Below, piece by piece: positions 17,809-27,171 of a stretch of DNA of 64,000 nt. The position numbers and the translations under genes were made by a program. Origin of the DNA: Spirochaetota bacterium (GTDB lineage: Bacteria; Spirochaetota; Spirochaetia; Treponematales; UBA12059); assembly GCA_029547205.1 (NCBI GenBank), contig JAKPPT010000112.1:1-64000 (forward strand). Direction: 5' to 3'. The stretch's first letter is position 1. Each line of letters begins with the position of its first letter. The notes under the pieces are model-generated. The model saw only the letters and a list, made by a program, of their open reading frames with translations, made no database searches and was not told the DNA's origin.

Positions 17809-18639
17809 TTAGTGCTTATCATGCTTTGCATACAGGTTTTCTGCCTGTTCAAATGAGCGGAGTATACCCTTAATCATCGAAGCACTAAATCCTTCATGCT
17901 CCATTTCATTGAGGCCAGCAATTGTACAGCCACGCGGGGTGGTAACTTTATCGATTGCCGATTCCGGATGCTCATTAAGTTTGAGCAAGAGCTCCGCAGC
18001 CCCTTTTGCCGTTTGGGCAGCGATATGGAGTGCATCATCAGCATGGAAGCCTATTTGTATTCCGCCTTGAGATGCCGCACGAATAGCACGTAAAAAGTAC
18101 GCAACACCACAAGCGCCAAGAACCGTAGCAGGAACCATGAGTTGTTCTTCGATTATGAGTGTTGTACCAAGCAGATTAAAGAGATCGACTGCCTCAAGCA
18201 AAGCAGCTTTGTGCTCGGGTAATGCTGCCAGACAGGTCATGGATTCCCGTATTGCAATTGCAATATTGGGCATTGCCCGAATTACAGGCACAGTTGGAGA
18301 AATATATGAGTAGAATGTATTGAGTGCTACATCGGTAATGACAGAAATAACTATCTTTTCATTTGTTAAACTTGCACCAATTTCCTGCAGCAATTCATCA
18401 GTTTGAGCAGGGCGCACTGCAAGAATAATGGTATCAGCTTTTGCAATCGCTTTTTTATTATCGGAAGAGAGCAAAAACCCTCTTTCTCCCAGAGTGCTTA
18501 AAAGTTCTGTATGTTTTCTGGTCAGTATAATCTGTCCGGGTTTGTATTTTCGTGATTTAACAAGTCCCTCTGCAATGGAACAACCAATATTGCCCGCTCC
18601 AATAATAGCAATAGTCTTTTGCATAGTGTTTTCATTCAT
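17809..18639 (-). CDS. proC: Pyrroline-5-carboxylate reductase
   Basis: This 276-residue NADPH-dependent enzyme makes proline from pyrroline-5-carboxylate. The N-terminal nucleotide-binding motif 'AIIGAGNIGCSIAEGL' is clear. The family's C-terminal signature appears as 'VTTPRGCTIAGLNEME', and 'RAMPNIAIAIRESMT' fits the central region. A GGAGG site lies upstream of the chosen ATG, and a second in-frame ATG five codons on is possible. It stands alone, convergent with the kinase gene and divergent from glpK. Confidence 0.93.
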   Translation of the reverse strand: MNENTMQKTIAIIGAGNIGCSIAEGLVKSRKYKPGQIILTRKHTELLSTLGERGFLLSSDNKKAIAKADTIILAVRPAQTDELLQEIGASLTNEKIVISVITDVALNTFYSYISPTVPVIRAMPNIAIAIRESMTCLAALPEHKAALLEAVDLFNLLGTTLIIEEQLMVPATVLGACGVAYFLRAIRAASQGGIQIGFHADDALHIAAQTAKGAAELLLKLNEHPESAIDKVTTPRGCTIAGLNEMEHEGFSASMIKGILRSFEQAENLYAKHDKH

Positions 18640-18742
18640 AAAATCCTCCGCTCTGTATGTTCAAATTTGTTTTATAGTTTGAAGTATACACCAGTGATAC
18701 TGTAACTGTCATTTTTTAATACTCTTTTTTCCCAAATTAGTG

Positions 18743-18792
18743 TATAATAGCTCTACTTATGGTGCTTTTGGGCAATTTTTATTAAACACCAT
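18743..18792 (+). promoter_or_regulatory. -10 box and leader hairpin before glpK
   Basis: A consensus TATAAT sits at 18743-18748 without a convincing -35 box. The following leader contains an imperfect inverted repeat, ATGGTG (18759-18764) with CACCAT (18787-18792), ahead of the ribosome site GAGGAGG at 18814-18820. The hairpin may influence mRNA stability or translation. No known glycerol riboswitch was recognised. Confidence 0.4.
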
Positions 18793-18828
18793 TACAATTT
18801 TGAGAATTGTGCAGAGGAGGTATTGCTC

Positions 18829-20316
18829 ATGGAAAAGTATATTTTAGCACTCGATCAAGGTACTACCACTTCACGAGCAATTGTATTTAATGAAATAGGA
18901 ATGATTTTGGGAGTAAAACAGTTACCCTTTAATCAAATATATCCAGAACCTGGGTGGGTTGAGCATGATCCTGAGGAAATCTGGAAAACGCAGTATGAGG
19001 CTGCTCTCGGTGCAATGGAAGCGGCACAAATTACCTCAAATCAGATTGCTGCTATTGGCATTACCAACCAGCGGGAGACCTGTGTACTGTGGGATAAAAA
19101 GACTGGTGTTCCGATCTATAATGCAATTGTTTGGCAGTGCCGGCGATCTGCATCGATATGTCAAGAACTTAAGGCGATCGGGTATGAAAAGGAAATCCGT
19201 GAACGCACGGGGCTTTTGCTCGATCCATACTTTTCGGGCACAAAGCTTATGTGGCTGTTTGACAACGTGAGTGGCCTTCGCACAAAGGCAGAACGTGGAG
19301 ATATTCTTTTTGGCACAATCGACAGCTGGCTCATTTATAAACTTACCGGGAAGCATGTAACCGATCCAACAAACGCTTCGAGAACCCTGCTCTTTAACAT
19401 TCATGAAGGCCGATGGGATGAAGATATCCTCAAAATAATGAAGATACCACCATCAATACTACCAACGGTGCTTCCCAGCTCATCGGATTTTGGTTTTACG
19501 AAAAAAGATTTATTTGGTGCAGAGATACCAGTAACAGGTTGCGCCGGAGATCAACAGGCAGCACTCTTTGGTCATGCGTGTTTTGAAGCTGGTGCTTCTA
19601 AAAACACCTATGGTACCGGGTGTTTTACCCTAATGAATACAGGTTCTACCGCAATCACTTCAAAGCATAATCTGCTTACCACAATCGCATGGGATCTTGG
19701 TAAAGGTTTTACCTATGCTCTTGAAGGTTCTGTTTTTATTGGAGGAGCAGTTGTTCAATGGCTTAGAGATGAGCTTGGAATTATTACTGAGTCTTCAGAA
19801 ATAGAAAAACTTGCTCGTTCGGTACCCGACAGTGGCGGAGCAGTGATTGTGCCCGCATTTGTGGGTATGGGCGCACCGTATTGGGATCCGGAAGCTCGCG
19901 GTGCGGTGCTCGGTATTACTCGCGGTACATCAAAAGCTCATTTTGCACGAGCTGCGCTGGAAGCCATAGCCTATCAATCAAGAGATCTATTGGTAGCGAT
20001 GGAAAACGATCTTGGTGCACCAATACCCTTTATCAAGGCTGATGGTGGTGCAAGTGCAAATAATTTTCTCATGCAGTTCCAGTCTGATATTCTCAATAAG
20101 CCAGTTATCCTGCCTGAAGTTTCAGAAGTAACGGCGCTTGGTGCAGCATATCTTGCGGGACTTCGTGTGGGATATTGGGAAAGCACAGAAGAAGTAGAGC
20201 GAAACTGGAGAAAGAAACGAGAGTTTGTTCCTGCAATGACTCAAGATGCACGAGAAAAGCTTATCGTTCGGTGGAATAAAGCTGTGGAAGTAACCCGTTC
20301 GTTTATTTGCTGTTGA
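18829..20316 (+). CDS. glpK: Glycerol kinase
   Basis: This 495-residue FGGY-family kinase phosphorylates glycerol to glycerol-3-phosphate. Diagnostic segments include '[15 protein letters not shown]' (phosphate loop), '[13 protein letters not shown]', 'WQCRRSA', '[13 protein letters not shown]', '[19 protein letters not shown]' and '[18 protein letters not shown]'. The ATG at 18829 is chosen over a TTG two codons earlier because GAGGAGG lies 8 bases upstream. The glycerol-3-phosphate it makes could be oxidised by the enzymes encoded at 57631-60710. No glycerol facilitator gene was recognised nearby. Confidence 0.97.
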   Translation: MEKYILALDQGTTTSRAIVFNEIGMILGVKQLPFNQIYPEPGWVEHDPEEIWKTQYEAALGAMEAAQITSNQIAAIGITNQRETCVLWDKKTGVPIYNAIVWQCRRSASICQELKAIGYEKEIRERTGLLLDPYFSGTKLMWLFDNVSGLRTKAERGDILFGTIDSWLIYKLTGKHVTDPTNASRTLLFNIHEGRWDEDILKIMKIPPSILPTVLPSSSDFGFTKKDLFGAEIPVTGCAGDQQAALFGHACFEAGASKNTYGTGCFTLMNTGSTAITSKHNLLTTIAWDLGKGFTYALEGSVFIGGAVVQWLRDELGIITESSEIEKLARSVPDSGGAVIVPAFVGMGAPYWDPEARGAVLGITRGTSKAHFARAALEAIAYQSRDLLVAMENDLGAPIPFIKADGGASANNFLMQFQSDILNKPVILPEVSEVTALGAAYLAGLRVGYWESTEEVERNWRKKREFVPAMTQDAREKLIVRWNKAVEVTRSFICC

Positions 20317-20367
20317 CATGATGCTGGCAGCATTAGTTATATGAATGTATATGATTTTGGAGGTACT

Positions 20368-20853
20368 ATGCAGATTGATACTGTTCAGCTTGAATGGCAA
20401 AAGGATGCAAACATAATTATTGGACAATCGCACTTTATTAAAACAGTAGAAGATATAGCGGAAATCATGGCGTCAACCAATCCGGGAATTCATTATGGAC
20501 TTGCCTTTAATGAAGCGTCGGGGCCATGTCTTGTGAGAACAGAAGGCAATGATCCGGAGCTCATAAAAGATGCAGAAACCTGCGCATTGAAAACTGGAGC
20601 TGGCCATACATTTTATTTAATACTGGGAAGTGGTGGTTACCCAATCAATGTCCTCGATAGAATCAAAATGTGCCAGGAGGTTTGCAGGATTTTTTGCGCA
20701 ACTGCTAATCCTGTGCAGGTAATCGTTGCAAGAACCGAGCAGGGTGCTGGAATTTTAGGCATAATTGATGGTTATAGCCCTAAAGGTGTAGAACAGGAAA
20801 GTGACAAAACAGATCGCAAGGCAATGTTGAGGCGGTTTGGGTATAAATTTTGA
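20368..20853 (+). CDS. Adenosine-specific kinase-type protein (PF04008 family)
   Basis: This 161-residue small single-domain protein matches my recollection of the 'adenosine specific kinase' family: 'GIHYGLAFNEASG', 'LVRTEGNDPELI', 'GAGHTFYLILG', 'GYPINVLDRIK', 'EVCRIFCATANPVQVI' and 'GAGILGIIDGYSP'. The ATG at 20368 follows TTGGAGG by 4 bases; an upstream ATG at 20341 lacks one. The family name reflects limited biochemical work, so the reaction here is uncertain. It begins 51 bases after glpK and is probably the first of four co-transcribed genes. Confidence 0.8.
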   Translation: MQIDTVQLEWQKDANIIIGQSHFIKTVEDIAEIMASTNPGIHYGLAFNEASGPCLVRTEGNDPELIKDAETCALKTGAGHTFYLILGSGGYPINVLDRIKMCQEVCRIFCATANPVQVIVARTEQGAGILGIIDGYSPKGVEQESDKTDRKAMLRRFGYKF

Positions 20854-20904
20854 TTACCAGCCAGCCACATATACTGTTGAAATGCAAAAAAGGAGTATTG
20901 AGCA

Positions 20905-21789
20905 ATGCTGATTAACGGAACAAAAATTGCATTTATTGGTACTGGTGTTATGGGAGCAAGCATGGCTCGGCATCTGATGCATGCTGGCGCACAGGTTACC
21001 GTATACAATAGAACAAAAGCAAAGGCAGAAGCGCTCATTGCTGAGGGCGCTCAATGGGCAGAAACTATTCCCGAAGCTGTTCGCGGAAAGACGGTGATTT
21101 TTACCATGGTTGGTTATCCCGCAGATGTTGAAGCTGTCTATCTTGGTCCTGAAGGGATTCTTGATCACGCACCAATGGGTGCTATTTTAGTCGATCACAC
21201 AACAAGCGATCCTGCGCTAGCAGTACAAATAGCACAGGCAGCAGCACAAAAGTCGATGAAAGCGCTCGATGCTCCTGTATCTGGAGGCGATATCGGTGCA
21301 AAAAATGCAACGCTTACCATTATGGTAGGAGGAGACAAAACAGCTTTTGACGAAGTCATGCCCTTTTTTGAGGCGATGGGGAAAAAGATTGTTCTTCAGG
21401 GTGGACCAGGAGCAGGCCAGCATACAAAAATGGCAAATCAGATAGCAATTGCCGGTTCACTCACAGGAGCAGTGGAAGCGATCCGCTATGCAGAAGCAGC
21501 TGGACTCGATCCAGTGCGCGTGCTTGAAAGTATTGGAGGTGGATCGGCACAGAGCTGGCAGCTCGTTAATATGGTACCACGCATGCTCAATGGTGATTTT
21601 GAGCCCGGATTTTATGCGAAGCATTTCCTAAAAGATTTACGAATTGCACTGGATAATGCAAAAAAAATGAAGCTACGCCTGCCGCTGCTCGAATTAGCGG
21701 AACAATTTTTTGCCAAAGCGTCTGCAGGCGGTTTTGGAGAAAAAGGTACTCAAATACTGTACCATCTCTATAAAAATGGGATGATCTAA
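20905..21789 (+). CDS. NAD(P)-dependent beta-hydroxyacid dehydrogenase (HIBADH/GarR family)
   Basis: This 294-residue enzyme of the 3-hydroxyisobutyrate/tartronate-semialdehyde reductase family has an N-terminal Rossmann motif 'IAFIGTGVMGASMARHL', the substrate-binding 'DAPVSGGDIGAKNATLTIMVGG', and the catalytic lysine in 'GAGQHTKMANQI'. AGGAG lies 9 bases before the ATG. The substrate cannot be assigned: 3-hydroxyisobutyrate, tartronate semialdehyde and succinic semialdehyde are options within the family. Its stop overlaps the start of the following DUF2804 gene by one base. Confidence 0.9.
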   Translation: MLINGTKIAFIGTGVMGASMARHLMHAGAQVTVYNRTKAKAEALIAEGAQWAETIPEAVRGKTVIFTMVGYPADVEAVYLGPEGILDHAPMGAILVDHTTSDPALAVQIAQAAAQKSMKALDAPVSGGDIGAKNATLTIMVGGDKTAFDEVMPFFEAMGKKIVLQGGPGAGQHTKMANQIAIAGSLTGAVEAIRYAEAAGLDPVRVLESIGGGSAQSWQLVNMVPRMLNGDFEPGFYAKHFLKDLRIALDNAKKMKLRLPLLELAEQFFAKASAGGFGEKGTQILYHLYKNGMI

Positions 21790-22847
21790 TGTCAGATGAA
21801 CAGCAACCATATTCACGGGAATTAACACCAGCACCGGTCAGTGTTGTGCAAAATGGTAAATTAGCATTTGGCTGCTATACTGGCATAATAGCTGAAACCG
21901 ATATTACCAGAGCGAATGTATATAACCTTCCTCAATTTATTAAGAAGTCACGCTGTAAAGCGTGGAGAGCATTACAGATTGGTACTCCTCGCTGGTTTAT
22001 TTTTATTGCTCTCTATGAGGCCAGACTCCTGGGAATGGGATTTGCGTATATCTGGGACAAAGCTAGTAAAAAATTTTATGCATTCAAGCATTCCCGGCTG
22101 TTTTCTGGATTTGGTATAACAGGGAACATGGATGGAGAAACCATTGGGTATACTGCTCATGATTCATGTTTGCACTGTACAACCGATTTATACCATAATC
22201 GTATTATAGTCACCGGAAAATCCGTTTCTCGCGCTAATAAGCCTTCGATGGCTTTTTCTTTCTCGCTCAATTTGGGAGATAAGCATGCAGCTCCAATGAG
22301 CGTTATACTGCCATTTAGTTCAAGCCGGGGAATGTATTCCATGAAATGCATGATGCCAGCAGACGGATGGATACAGGTTAATGGCGAGCGCTGTGAAGTA
22401 AAACCAGAAGAAACGCTGGCTATGTTTGATGATCACAAAGGTATGTATCCCTATCAAATGCGGTATAATTGGGTAACAGGTTTTGGTTTTGATAGCAAAG
22501 GCAGAAAAATCGGAATCAATCTAACGGAAAATCAGGTAATCCAGCAAAATAGTTTTAATGAAAACGTTCTCTGGATAAACAATAAACTTATCCCTCTGCC
22601 GCCAATAAAAATTACAAAACCTGAAGGTGTTTATAACCCTTGGCATATTCAGGACCTCGAAGGACTTGTAGATCTTATGTTTATCCCTGAGCGTAATAAC
22701 AAGCTCGCAGTCAATGCACTGGTTGCTAAACTGGATTATTATGGACCTTTCGGATCATTTAGCGGTACGCTTAAGACACCTGATGGTGATAAAATCGATC
22801 CTACCATATTATATGGAATGGGTGAACAAAAGTATTTACGCGTATGA
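21789..22847 (+). CDS. DUF2804 family protein
   Basis: This 352-residue protein has no signal peptide. It resembles DUF2804 proteins: an N-terminal 'RELTPAPVSVVQNGKLAFG' segment, a 'KKSRCKAWRALQIGTPRWF' region, 'NRIIVTGKSVSRANKP', and a C-terminal 'YGPFGSFSGTLKTPDGDKI' that resembles lipocalin-like or attractin-like beta-domains. The start overlaps the preceding stop (TAATG) and its end overlaps the methyltransferase start (ATGA), so it is tightly coupled to both. No function is established for the family. Confidence 0.8.
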   Translation: MSDEQQPYSRELTPAPVSVVQNGKLAFGCYTGIIAETDITRANVYNLPQFIKKSRCKAWRALQIGTPRWFIFIALYEARLLGMGFAYIWDKASKKFYAFKHSRLFSGFGITGNMDGETIGYTAHDSCLHCTTDLYHNRIIVTGKSVSRANKPSMAFSFSLNLGDKHAAPMSVILPFSSSRGMYSMKCMMPADGWIQVNGERCEVKPEETLAMFDDHKGMYPYQMRYNWVTGFGFDSKGRKIGINLTENQVIQQNSFNENVLWINNKLIPLPPIKITKPEGVYNPWHIQDLEGLVDLMFIPERNNKLAVNALVAKLDYYGPFGSFSGTLKTPDGDKIDPTILYGMGEQKYLRV

Positions 22848-24028
22848 GTGATTATCAAGCAATCATTGCAGAATCAATTAAAATGCTTATAAGTGCAACT
22901 CTCAGCAAGACGCAGTCAAAAAAGGGTTCAATTAAAATAAAGCCTATCACCGTGAATGGTAGGGAAATGTATCAGGTTTCGTGGATTGAAAACGCTCAGG
23001 CATTTCATAAAAATTATTCATACACAGCACTGCTTGATTATATAACAGAATTATTTCCCGGGACATACAGGCAGTTTGTAATAACTACTGCTAATTATTT
23101 TGTACAATGTTTAGAAGATAAGCATGGTACCGTTCATGTTGTTAAACATGCAAATAAGACGGCTGGTACAAGTGAAAATGTATCGGCAAAACCGTATTCG
23201 CTCAATACAAACCATAATCGTAAAAAACACTATATGCTTAAAGAAGGAAGTGTCATTCCGTGGCTTGTCGATCTCGGTGTTATGGACAAGCAGGGACACG
23301 TTATAAGAAAATATCATGATAAATTCAGGCAGATTAATAGATTTCTTGAGTTTGTTGATACTGTCTGGCCAGAACTGTACAAGCATGATCCGCTTAGGGT
23401 TGTTGATTTTGGTTGTGGTAAATCATATTTAACATTTGCAATGCACTATTACTTTACAGAGATTAAAAAAGCACAGGTCGAAATGATCGGGCTCGATCTA
23501 AAACAGGATGTTATGACGAGCTGCAATGTTCTGGCGCAGCGCTATGGGATGAACAATTTGATTTTTAAAACAGGTGATATTGCAGGTTTTACAGAATTAA
23601 CACAGGCCGATCTGGTAGTCTGCCTCCATGCCTGTGATACAGCAACAGATTATGCGATTCAAAAGGCAGTAACCTGGAACGCAAAAGCAATACTTGCAGT
23701 ACCATGCTGTCATAAAGAGTTAATTCATACAATACAGGCAGAACCGCTTACATATATGATGAAACATGGAATTATCCGAGAACGAGTAGGCTCTCTCGTA
23801 ACCGATACATTAAGAGCATTAGCACTGGAAGCTGTTGGGTATACAGTAACAATTATGGAGTTTATAGCCACAGAGCATACACCTAAAAATATTCTTATAC
23901 GCGCACAAAAGCTTTCTGATTTTTCTGAATCACAAAAAAAGATAGCTCTTGAAAGATTGTATGCATTTATGGAATTCTGGAATGTAAAGCCTCTAATCGT
24001 TAGACTGCTCAATATTCCTGAAAAATAG
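22844..24028 (+). CDS. SAM-dependent methyltransferase (Methyltransf_32 type)
   Basis: This 394-residue protein has an N-terminal ~110 residues that look like a substrate-recruiting domain, a linker, then a Rossmann methyltransferase fold with 'VVDFGCGKSYLTFAMHYYF' (about 186-204), 'MIGLDLKQDVM' and 'ADLVVCLHACDTATDYAI'. The cysteine-rich 'ILAVPCCHKEL' after that is typical of this subgroup. Relatives are annotated only as class I methyltransferases; an RNA substrate is plausible but unproven. It ends the operon begun at 20368. Confidence 0.82.
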   Translation: MSDYQAIIAESIKMLISATLSKTQSKKGSIKIKPITVNGREMYQVSWIENAQAFHKNYSYTALLDYITELFPGTYRQFVITTANYFVQCLEDKHGTVHVVKHANKTAGTSENVSAKPYSLNTNHNRKKHYMLKEGSVIPWLVDLGVMDKQGHVIRKYHDKFRQINRFLEFVDTVWPELYKHDPLRVVDFGCGKSYLTFAMHYYFTEIKKAQVEMIGLDLKQDVMTSCNVLAQRYGMNNLIFKTGDIAGFTELTQADLVVCLHACDTATDYAIQKAVTWNAKAILAVPCCHKELIHTIQAEPLTYMMKHGIIRERVGSLVTDTLRALALEAVGYTVTIMEFIATEHTPKNILIRAQKLSDFSESQKKIALERLYAFMEFWNVKPLIVRLLNIPEK

Positions 24029-24073
24029 AAAATTAAATAGCGGTGACAAACAGGTTAATTGCTTATAAGAAAG

Positions 24074-24904
24074 CTAGAATTTGCTATTCAGTTTCTCTTC
24101 TAAAATTCTTTTTGTGCGTTCATCAATGGTAATGTTTTCGCCGTTCCAGAGTTTTCTGATAATTGCGGTTTCTTCTCCTGAAAGTCGTGTTCCCTTGAGC
24201 ACATGATTTTCAAAACTGGCACAGGTGAGCGGTGCTACTTTTTTGGTTATGTCATAGATCACCTGTGCATATTCTCTAATTTCCCGCTGTGCATGATGAT
24301 CGAGTCTGAGCATGAGAAAGCGCAGGAGATTGTGTAAATCCATTTGCCAGTACCATTCTGTATACGTCGAAAGCGGAAGATTAACCCTTGCAAGCTCTCG
24401 CGCAACTTCCATTTCGAGCAGTTGAGAATAGTGTTCATACGCATGCTGCTGTTCCTTTTCCATAGAGCTGATGACAGTTCGAGCTGTCTCAGGAGAAAAA
24501 GGTTCATCAGTGCGTCCCTGTTTGTTATCCTTACTTTGCTTTGCAACGGCATCGGGTGAAGGAAGCCAAAACTCATCTTTGAGAATTGAGTATCTTCCAG
24601 AAATCTCATTAAGACGAGCTGTTCGGTGGCGAATCCACTGACGTGCTACAAAAATTGGTAGTTTAATGTGAAACGTGAGCACCACTTGTTCAAAAGGACT
24701 TGTATGCTCATTCCTCAGCAAATAGTCGATGAGGGCTGCATCTTCCCGGACAGTTCTGGTACCTTCTCCGTATGAAACACGTGCAGCCTGAACGACACGT
24801 TCATCGCCGCCGAGATAATCGACAAGGCGGACAAAGCCATGGTTGTGTACGGGAAATTCTTTATCGAGGATTGCTTCTGCCTCGGGAACTATGCAGTGCG
24901 CCAT
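24074..24904 (-). CDS. thyX: Flavin-dependent thymidylate synthase
   Basis: This 276-residue protein has the ThyX signature RHRTARLNEISGRYS at residues 92-106, a variant of RHRxxSxNxxSxR with Ala-Arg where Ser is usual. The flavin-site 'LRLDHHAQREIREYA' follows. ThyX makes dTMP from dUMP with FAD, NADPH and methylenetetrahydrofolate and replaces ThyA. An AAGGGG stretch precedes the ATG. It follows the dipeptidase gene by 24 bases in a three-gene minus-strand group. No thyA was seen in the window. Confidence 0.95.
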   Translation of the reverse strand: MAHCIVPEAEAILDKEFPVHNHGFVRLVDYLGGDERVVQAARVSYGEGTRTVREDAALIDYLLRNEHTSPFEQVVLTFHIKLPIFVARQWIRHRTARLNEISGRYSILKDEFWLPSPDAVAKQSKDNKQGRTDEPFSPETARTVISSMEKEQQHAYEHYSQLLEMEVARELARVNLPLSTYTEWYWQMDLHNLLRFLMLRLDHHAQREIREYAQVIYDITKKVAPLTCASFENHVLKGTRLSGEETAIIRKLWNGENITIDERTKRILEEKLNSKF

Positions 24905-24928
24905 ATGTGATACCCCTTCAAAGTTAGT

Positions 24929-25972
24929 TTATAACGTAGTTTCCAGGATTCGTATCCAGTTTTTATAGGCTATTTTCTCAATTTCTTCAAGGGTAAAACC
25001 ATGTGATCTGAATTCGTCAATGAGAAGTGGTAATCCGGAAACATCTTTGAGTGCAGCAGGAATCGGTGCACCATCAAAATCTGAGCCAAACGCTACGTGG
25101 TCAACGCCGATACGGTCTGCAATGTATTGAGCATGCTGCACGATCAGGCTCAGTGGTGTATCGGTATTGATTGCGCAATCCTCTCGTAAAAAGTGAACAG
25201 CAAAGTTAATGCCAATTACGCCATGTGATTCACCAATGGCTGCAATTTGTTTGTCGGTGAGATTACGTTTTGATGGAGAGATTGCATGCACACAGGAATG
25301 TGTTGCCACAAGTGGTTTTGTAGTAATTTTTGCGATATCCCAGAAACCTTTTTCATTGATATGCGAACAGTCTACAAGTATGCCCATGCGGTTGCAGGCT
25401 TTAACAAGCTCTTTGCCGGCGTTAGTTAAGCCGGGGCCTGTGTCGGGACTTCCTGGTCCGCCTGAAGTTACGCCATGGCCAAACACATTTACTCTGCTCC
25501 ATACTGGTCCTATTGAACGAACTCCGAGATTGTAAAAAAAATCAAGATTGGAGAGATCGCTCGCGATGGCTTCGGCACCTTCTATGTGCAGTATCATGGC
25601 TATCGTGTTGCTCGCATATGCTTGTTTGAGCTCATCTGCTGTAAGAACAATGGTAACAGCATTATTTGATTGTTGCGCAAGTTGTACGAGCATATGAATC
25701 CGGCTTATTGTTTGTTCACGAGCGTAAGCAGGATCGAGCGGGTTGTAATTACGTGCGCGTTTTTCATCATCAGTTAGTTCTTCAGTTGGTGCCGGTTGTG
25801 GAATAAAAATTGCAAAAAAACCGCCGGCAAATCTGCCATCATGCATGCGCGGAAGATCGAGATGACCTTTTGTCTGTCGTTCAAAAAGCAAGTGTTTATT
25901 TTCTTCAAATGTGTCAGAAAGATGTTCCGAAAAATCATTGTGTCCGTCTAAAATATTTATGCAGTTCTGCAT
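24929..25972 (-). CDS. Membrane dipeptidase (renal dipeptidase family M19)
   Basis: This 347-residue zinc peptidase-family protein has metal-ligand motifs 'DGHND' at residues 9-13, 'HIEGAEAI', 'ATHSCVHAISPSKRNLTD' and 'AFGSDFDG'. These enzymes cleave dipeptides, including D-amino-acid forms. There is no signal peptide, so it probably acts in the cytoplasm despite the family name. AAAGGA lies upstream of the ATG. It sits between the PHP-domain gene (32-base gap) and thyX (24-base gap). Confidence 0.92.
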   Translation of the reverse strand: MQNCINILDGHNDFSEHLSDTFEENKHLLFERQTKGHLDLPRMHDGRFAGGFFAIFIPQPAPTEELTDDEKRARNYNPLDPAYAREQTISRIHMLVQLAQQSNNAVTIVLTADELKQAYASNTIAMILHIEGAEAIASDLSNLDFFYNLGVRSIGPVWSRVNVFGHGVTSGGPGSPDTGPGLTNAGKELVKACNRMGILVDCSHINEKGFWDIAKITTKPLVATHSCVHAISPSKRNLTDKQIAAIGESHGVIGINFAVHFLREDCAINTDTPLSLIVQHAQYIADRIGVDHVAFGSDFDGAPIPAALKDVSGLPLLIDEFRSHGFTLEEIEKIAYKNWIRILETTL

Positions 25973-26004
25973 GATGGTGTCCTTTCGATGAAGTACGACT
26001 ATTT

Positions 26005-26925
26005 TTATAGAAAAGCAAGTTCCCCTTCAAATGGGATAATAGAATTTTTTTTGCTTTCGGAACCATGAAAATCACAGCCAAATGTCTTAAAAAAATTGAA
26101 TGGTTCAGCAAGTTTGTGAATGAGTTCATTGAGTTTTTGCTGCTGGTGGTTTCGGTAAGCGTACCATTCAAGCCCCTGTATGCCGACAGATTGAAAGTAC
26201 GCAAGCATTTCCCGGGCTCGCGAATATTCTTTTGTTAGTATATCGGTATCATCATCAAACTCATGGCCAAAGTGAGGGAGCACAACAAGACCGTTATCAG
26301 CCTTTGCTGCAGCTATTACTTCTGTAATGTGCGGTTTTAATGGTTCTGAAGCTTTTTTAAATACAGGAGCAGTATAGTGTTTTTTAAAAAATTTATACGT
26401 TGTTTTTTTATCGATTACTGCGGTTTCCATAAAAAATGCGTATAGATCAGGTGTAGTTATTCGAATAGCGTTGAATAAATATTCTTTTGCATCAGGTGAA
26501 ACTGGTAAGCGTAATAATTTGTTAACATAAAAATTATTAAGTGACAGGCTAGGTTTAAGAAGCCTCGAATTCTCTACAATTGTTTGAATTGCTGTTAATC
26601 TTCTGTTTCTATATGTGTCTGTCAGCAATTTAGTATGGTTGTATGTTCCTTGTGGGAAATAGCATAAAATCTCACTGTCATAGCCAATTTCGGGTGCCAG
26701 GCAATCTATTTCTATAGCGGGAATTGATGTGATACCCTTGCTCTGTGCTGCTTCTAGAAAAAAGGGTGTTCCGCCAAACGTATCATGGTCTGTGAGACAT
26801 GCAAACTGGATCTTATGTTGAACCAGTGACTCAATAAGCTCCTGCGGTGTGAGATTTCCGTCAGAAAAAACGCTATGCATATGCATGTCAATGAGCATAG
26901 CATCAGCATAAACTATTTTTCGCAT
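26005..26925 (-). CDS. PHP-domain metal-dependent phosphoesterase
   Basis: This 306-residue protein has the PHP motifs 'LIDMHMHSVFSDGNLTPQEL' near the N-terminus and 'CLTDHDTFGG', then 'IPAIEID', with a late 'VVLPHFGH' and C-terminal 'GCDFHGSE'. These residues form the trinuclear metal centre. Relatives hydrolyse nucleotides or phosphorylated sugars; no substrate can be assigned. No ribosome site is obvious at the first ATG or at the one nine codons later (26898), so the start is uncertain. It heads the minus-strand group with the dipeptidase and thyX. Confidence 0.85.
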   Translation of the reverse strand: MRKIVYADAMLIDMHMHSVFSDGNLTPQELIESLVQHKIQFACLTDHDTFGGTPFFLEAAQSKGITSIPAIEIDCLAPEIGYDSEILCYFPQGTYNHTKLLTDTYRNRRLTAIQTIVENSRLLKPSLSLNNFYVNKLLRLPVSPDAKEYLFNAIRITTPDLYAFFMETAVIDKKTTYKFFKKHYTAPVFKKASEPLKPHITEVIAAAKADNGLVVLPHFGHEFDDDTDILTKEYSRAREMLAYFQSVGIQGLEWYAYRNHQQQKLNELIHKLAEPFNFFKTFGCDFHGSESKKNSIIPFEGELAFL

Positions 26926-27039
26926 AGTGACAAGGAAAAACAGCGTGCTTTGTGATCATTGAAGACGGAAGATTGACCATTTAAGAAGAATGTTCGCCCC
27001 CAAGAATGAAGCAATCAACGTGGATAAAACGGAGCGCTG

Positions 27040-27107
27040 TTGACAAAAAGAGTCAATTTGTCATAAATTCTCTAGTGACTAAAAATTATTTTACTGTATT
27101 GTATAAT
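27040..27107 (+). promoter_or_regulatory. Upstream region of fabD: dyad and -10 box
   Basis: A TATAAT at 27102-27107 lies about 65 bases before the fabD start, without a good -35 box. Further upstream is a dyad, TGACAAA (27041-27047) with TTTGTCA (27057-27063), with a nested TTGAC/GTCAA pair (27040-27044, 27052-27056). It could be an operator for a fatty-acid synthesis regulator, but the match to any known site is not strong. Confidence 0.3.
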
Positions 27108-27171
27108 GTATCGCGTGTTGAACATTCGTAGTATCGTTCAGCACTATATGTATACAAGGAGGAGATGTGAT

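Noticed and set aside
27040-27068. TTGACA at 27040 as the -35 of a fabD promoter
   Set aside because: The only -10 at proper spacing, ATAAAT, is poor; the TATAAT at 27102 is too far for this -35.
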